From an uncultured bacterium (lineage in GTDB: Bacteria > Bacillota_I > Bacilli_A > RF39 > UBA660): a stretch of 6,605 nucleotides of DNA. The position numbers and the translations under genes were made by a program. Below are positions 4,162-6,605 of this stretch, piece after piece; the first letter of the stretch is position 1; the number at the start of each line of letters is the position of its first letter. The notes beneath the pieces are model-generated. The model saw only the letters and a list, made by a program, of their open reading frames with translations. It had not been told where the DNA came from and searched no databases. The stretch is taken from positions 1 to 6,605 of the forward strand of contig CAJMQX010000040.1 in the NCBI GenBank assembly GCA_905215635.1, in the 5' to 3' direction.

Positions 4162-6311
4162 TAATTTATCTGCCTTTCTACTTTTTGAACGAAGCTTAAG
4201 TTATATAATTCTCTACAAAACTTCTCCAATTTTTCTCTATTTTCTACTAATACGGTAAGCGTATATAATTTAAATTCACTCTTAGTAATCGTAGATACAC
4301 TATCAATAACAATATTATTAGTAGAAGCCTTCGTAATAATATCTAATAAATTATCTGAATTATCAGTATATATTAATAAATCAGTAGGAAACTTCTTAAC
4401 TATATCTTCATTCCATTTAACATTAATTAATCTTTCATCTAAATCTATTATATTCTTACAAGAACTTCTATGGACTGTAATTCCTGATCCTTTAGTAATA
4501 TATCCTATTATATTATCTCCTGGAATAGGTTTACAACATCCAGATAAGCTAACTTTAATCTCATTCATTCCTTCTACTAAGATATCATTCTTAATAATTG
4601 GTTTAGTTTTATCCTGATTTTTACTTAATATCTTCTTAGCAGGATCTTCTTTCTTATTAATAATATGCATTACTGAAGCAATTCTATATTTACCTTGACC
4701 TAAAGCTATATATAATTCATCCATATCTTTAAGTTTAAAACTATCTAATATAACATTCATATAATTAGTAATAGTTTCTTGTAAAGGTAAGTTTCTTCTT
4801 CTAAGGGCCCCTTCAAAAATATCTATTCCTCTAGATAAATTTTCATCTTTCTCTCTTTTAGTATAAAAAGCTCTAATTTTATTTTTTGCCTGTGATGTTA
4901 CTACAAAGTTAAGCCAATCTTTATTAGGACCTTTTGATAATTTTGAAGTATTAACCTTAATAATATCTCCTGTTTTTAAAACATAATCAAATGGTACAAT
5001 ACTATCATTAACAATAGCTCCAACCATTTTATCTCCTACTTCACTATGAACTTTATAAGCAAAATCTACACAAGTAGCTCCCCTAGGTAATTCAATAACA
5101 TCTCCTTTAGGAGTATATACATATATAGAATCATTAAATAAAAGATCTTTCTTAACACTACTAATAAATTCTTCTGAAGTATTAGCTTCTTCATTAAGTT
5201 CTATAATACTTCTAAAAATCTCTAGTTTTTGTTCCATAATATCTTTATTATTAACACTCTTATTCTCTTTATATGACCAATGAGAAGCTATTCCATATTC
5301 AGCTATCTTATCCATCTCATAAGTTCTTATCTGAATTTCAAATAACTGTCCATCTATACCAAACACTGTCGTATGAAGAGATTGATATAAATTAGTCTTA
5401 GGCATTGCTATATAATCTTTAAATCTCTTAGGAACAGGTTTATACTTAGAATGAATTAATCCTAAAGCTAAATAACATTCTTGTTCTGTATTAACAAATA
5501 CTCTTAAAGCTAAAATATCATAAATATCTTCAAACTTCTTTCCTTTACACATCTTATTATAAATACTATAAATACTCTTACTACGTCCTTTTATCTCATG
5601 AACTATATTATGTTCATTTAATAATTCACTAACTTCTTCTAACATCTTGCCTACCGCTTCATCACGTTCTGTCTTCTTTAAGTTAAGTTTCTCTACAATC
5701 TCATAATAAGCATCTGGATTTAAATATCTAAGTGATAAATCTTCTAATTCTGATTTAAGTTTATACATTCCTAGTCTATGAGCTACTGGAGTAAGTATCT
5801 CCAAAGTTTCTTTAGCTTTTCTCTTTTGTTTAGTTTCTGATAACACATAAAGAGTTCTCATATTATGAAGTCTATCTGCTAATTTAACTATTAATACTCT
5901 AACATCACTAGATAGTCCTACTAATATCTTTCTTTGATTAGCAGCCATCTGCTCTGTTTCTGTAGAAAAGTTAAGTCTATTAATTTTTGTAACACCATCT
6001 ACTATCTTAGCTACTTCCGTTCCAAATAAGCCTTCTATTTCTTCATATGTACTATCAGAGTCTTCTATCGTATCATGAAGTAAAGCCGCCGCAATAGCTT
6101 TACCATCTGCTGATACATCTGTAAGTATCCATGCTACGTTAAGAGGATGAGTAATATAGTCATCCCCAGTAATTCTTTTTTGTGAAAAATGTTTTCGATA
6201 AGCATAATCATAGGCATTTCTGATGAGCTTCAAATCATCAACATTATCATCATAATTACTTACCTTATCTAGTAAATCTTCTATTGTAATATTTTCAGTC
6301 TTAACACTCAT
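4161..6311 (-). CDS. relA: Bifunctional (p)ppGpp synthetase/hydrolase Rel (RelA/SpoT family)
   Basis: This 716-residue protein is the full length of a long Rel (about 730 in B. subtilis). It makes (p)ppGpp from GTP/GDP and ATP on starved ribosomes and also degrades it. Domains in order are the HD hydrolase at about 30-180 (H55, H79-D80, D146 and N150 in KLADRLHN), the synthetase at about 235-350 (GRSKSIYSIYNKM at 242-254, YQSLHTT at 309-315), TGS at about 395-455, a helical region, the conserved-cysteine domain (C592, C593, H614, C618), and ACT at about 643-714. R-F-K-D at 296-299 is the RxKD signature of bifunctional enzymes rather than the ExDD of synthetase-only RelA. The hydrolase residues are intact, so both activities are expected. 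It starts 18 nt after secF with a full-length Shine-Dalgarno, and its stop overlaps the dtd start. Confidence 0.97.
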   Translation of the reverse strand: MSVKTENITIEDLLDKVSNYDDNVDDLKLIRNAYDYAYRKHFSQKRITGDDYITHPLNVAWILTDVSADGKAIAAALLHDTIEDSDSTYEEIEGLFGTEVAKIVDGVTKINRLNFSTETEQMAANQRKILVGLSSDVRVLIVKLADRLHNMRTLYVLSETKQKRKAKETLEILTPVAHRLGMYKLKSELEDLSLRYLNPDAYYEIVEKLNLKKTERDEAVGKMLEEVSELLNEHNIVHEIKGRSKSIYSIYNKMCKGKKFEDIYDILALRVFVNTEQECYLALGLIHSKYKPVPKRFKDYIAMPKTNLYQSLHTTVFGIDGQLFEIQIRTYEMDKIAEYGIASHWSYKENKSVNNKDIMEQKLEIFRSIIELNEEANTSEEFISSVKKDLLFNDSIYVYTPKGDVIELPRGATCVDFAYKVHSEVGDKMVGAIVNDSIVPFDYVLKTGDIIKVNTSKLSKGPNKDWLNFVVTSQAKNKIRAFYTKREKDENLSRGIDIFEGALRRRNLPLQETITNYMNVILDSFKLKDMDELYIALGQGKYRIASVMHIINKKEDPAKKILSKNQDKTKPIIKNDILVEGMNEIKVSLSGCCKPIPGDNIIGYITKGSGITVHRSSCKNIIDLDERLINVKWNEDIVKKFPTDLLIYTDNSDNLLDIITKASTNNIVIDSVSTITKSEFKLYTLTVLVENREKLEKFCRELYNLSFVQKVERQIN
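4173..4178 (-). promoter_or_regulatory. Ribosome binding site of dtd inside the rel 3' end
   Basis: Minus-strand GAAAGG lies 11 nt before the dtd ATG and within the last codons of rel. It is a weak match, which agrees with dtd being translated largely by re-initiation at the TAATG junction. Confidence 0.4.
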
Positions 6312-6316
6312 ATAAA

Positions 6317-6325
6317 CACCTCCTT
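6317..6325 (-). promoter_or_regulatory. Full-consensus ribosome binding site of rel
   Basis: Minus-strand AAGGAGGTG is complementary to nine bases of the 16S rRNA 3' end and stands 5 nt before the ATG at 6311. It is the strongest Shine-Dalgarno in the window and fixes the rel start. It lies within the 18-nt gap after secF. Confidence 0.85.
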
Positions 6326-6329
6326 ATAT

Positions 6330-6605
6330 CTAACAATTAATTCCCCTTACTTTAAGTTCTTGTACTTCATCATCATCTTCCTTTTTAGGTTTATGTATTC
6401 TCTTTTTCTCTAGCCATAACCATATCATATTAGAAATACATATAGAAGAATAAGCTCCTGCTATAAATCCTACCAATAAAGCTATATTAAAGTTAATAAT
6501 CTCTTTAGAACCTAAAATCATAAGTACTATAACTGGAATAATTGTTGTTACTGTTGTCATTATATTTCTAAATAATGTTCTTCTAATACTAGTATTAACA
6601 AGTTC
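6330..6605 (-). CDS. secF: Protein translocase subunit SecF (or SecDF C-terminus), C-terminal part, cut by window edge
   Basis: The frame is open to the right edge, giving 91 residues that begin ELVNTSIRRTLFRNIMTTV. The methionine at 6560 is therefore internal, not a start. The block N-T-S-I-R-R-T-L-x-R-N-I-M-T-T is the SecF pattern before its fifth membrane segment. A second hydrophobic stretch, IALLVGFIAGAYSSICISNM, matches the final SecF segment with its G-x-x-x-G-x-Y-S-S core. A charged tail ending in E-L-K-V-R-G-I-N is typical of Bacillota SecF. SecDF is a proton-driven membrane partner of SecYEG that helps pull preproteins out. Whether SecD is fused or separate cannot be seen. It is the first visible gene of the chain running into rel and dtd. 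Confidence 0.92.
   Translation of the reverse strand, partial: ELVNTSIRRTLFRNIMTTVTTIIPVIVLMILGSKEIINFNIALLVGFIAGAYSSICISNMIWLWLEKKRIHKPKKEDDDEVQELKVRGINC

Noticed and set aside
4161..6311. A degenerate or monofunctional Rel
   Set aside because: Both the HD hydrolase residues (H55, H79, D80, D146, N150) and the synthetase motifs with RFKD are intact, and the length is complete, so there is no sign of loss of either activity.
6330..6560. A separate 76-residue membrane protein starting at the ATG at 6560
   Set aside because: The frame continues without a stop to the window edge, and the added residues (ELVNTSIRRTLFRNI) are the expected SecF sequence before this point. The ATG is internal.
1..6605. 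CRISPR arrays, tRNA or rRNA genes, insertion sequences, riboswitches
   Set aside because: Reading both strands shows no regularly spaced repeats, no cloverleaf-like intergenic sequence and no transposase frame. All gaps are about 90 bases or less and are accounted for by promoters, ribosome binding sites and terminators.

Overview
The window is a gene-dense, AT-rich stretch of roughly 25-30% G+C by hand counts of several segments. All genes are on the minus strand, so transcription runs from high to low coordinates. The gene content suggests a very AT-rich Bacillota: a secF-relA-dtd chain, a bifunctional long Rel, paired WXG100 proteins, and a dacB-spmA-spmB sporulation-type operon with strong AAGGAGG ribosome binding sites. 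A Bacilli/Erysipelotrichia-like or clostridial gut lineage would fit, but the sequence alone does not settle this.

From the right edge in the direction of transcription there are four units. (1) The 3' end of secF (6330-6605, cut by the window edge), relA/rel (4161-6311) and dtd (3724-4161) are tightly packed: an 18-nt gap, then a 1-nt TAATG overlap. They end at an intrinsic terminator with a GNRA-type loop (3681-3714). (2) ftsW (2488-3639) has its own predicted promoter, partly buried in that terminator. (3) Two small WXG100-family genes (2113-2406 and 1792-2100) sit behind a predicted promoter of the same architecture as ftsW's. The promoter is embedded in an inverted repeat, and the unit is closed by two terminators in tandem. 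(4) dacB-like D,D-carboxypeptidase (626-1705), spmA (47-622) and the first 16 codons of spmB (1-50, cut by the window edge) form a tightly coupled operon. The order is the same as the Bacillus subtilis dacB-spmA-spmB operon, which affects spore cortex cross-linking.

Functionally the window combines envelope work (Sec translocation, SEDS glycan polymerase, peptidoglycan carboxypeptidase, spore maturation) with stress and quality control ((p)ppGpp metabolism, D-aminoacyl-tRNA removal). The least explained part is the stand-alone WXG100 pair: both lack the tryptophan of the W-x-G motif, and no type VII secretion ATPase or toxin lies in the window. No mobile element, CRISPR array, tRNA, rRNA or phage gene is visible. 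No intergenic gap exceeds about 90 bases, so no long gene-free stretch remains unexplained. I found no convincing new multi-gene system; the WXG100 pair and its control region are the best candidates for follow-up.
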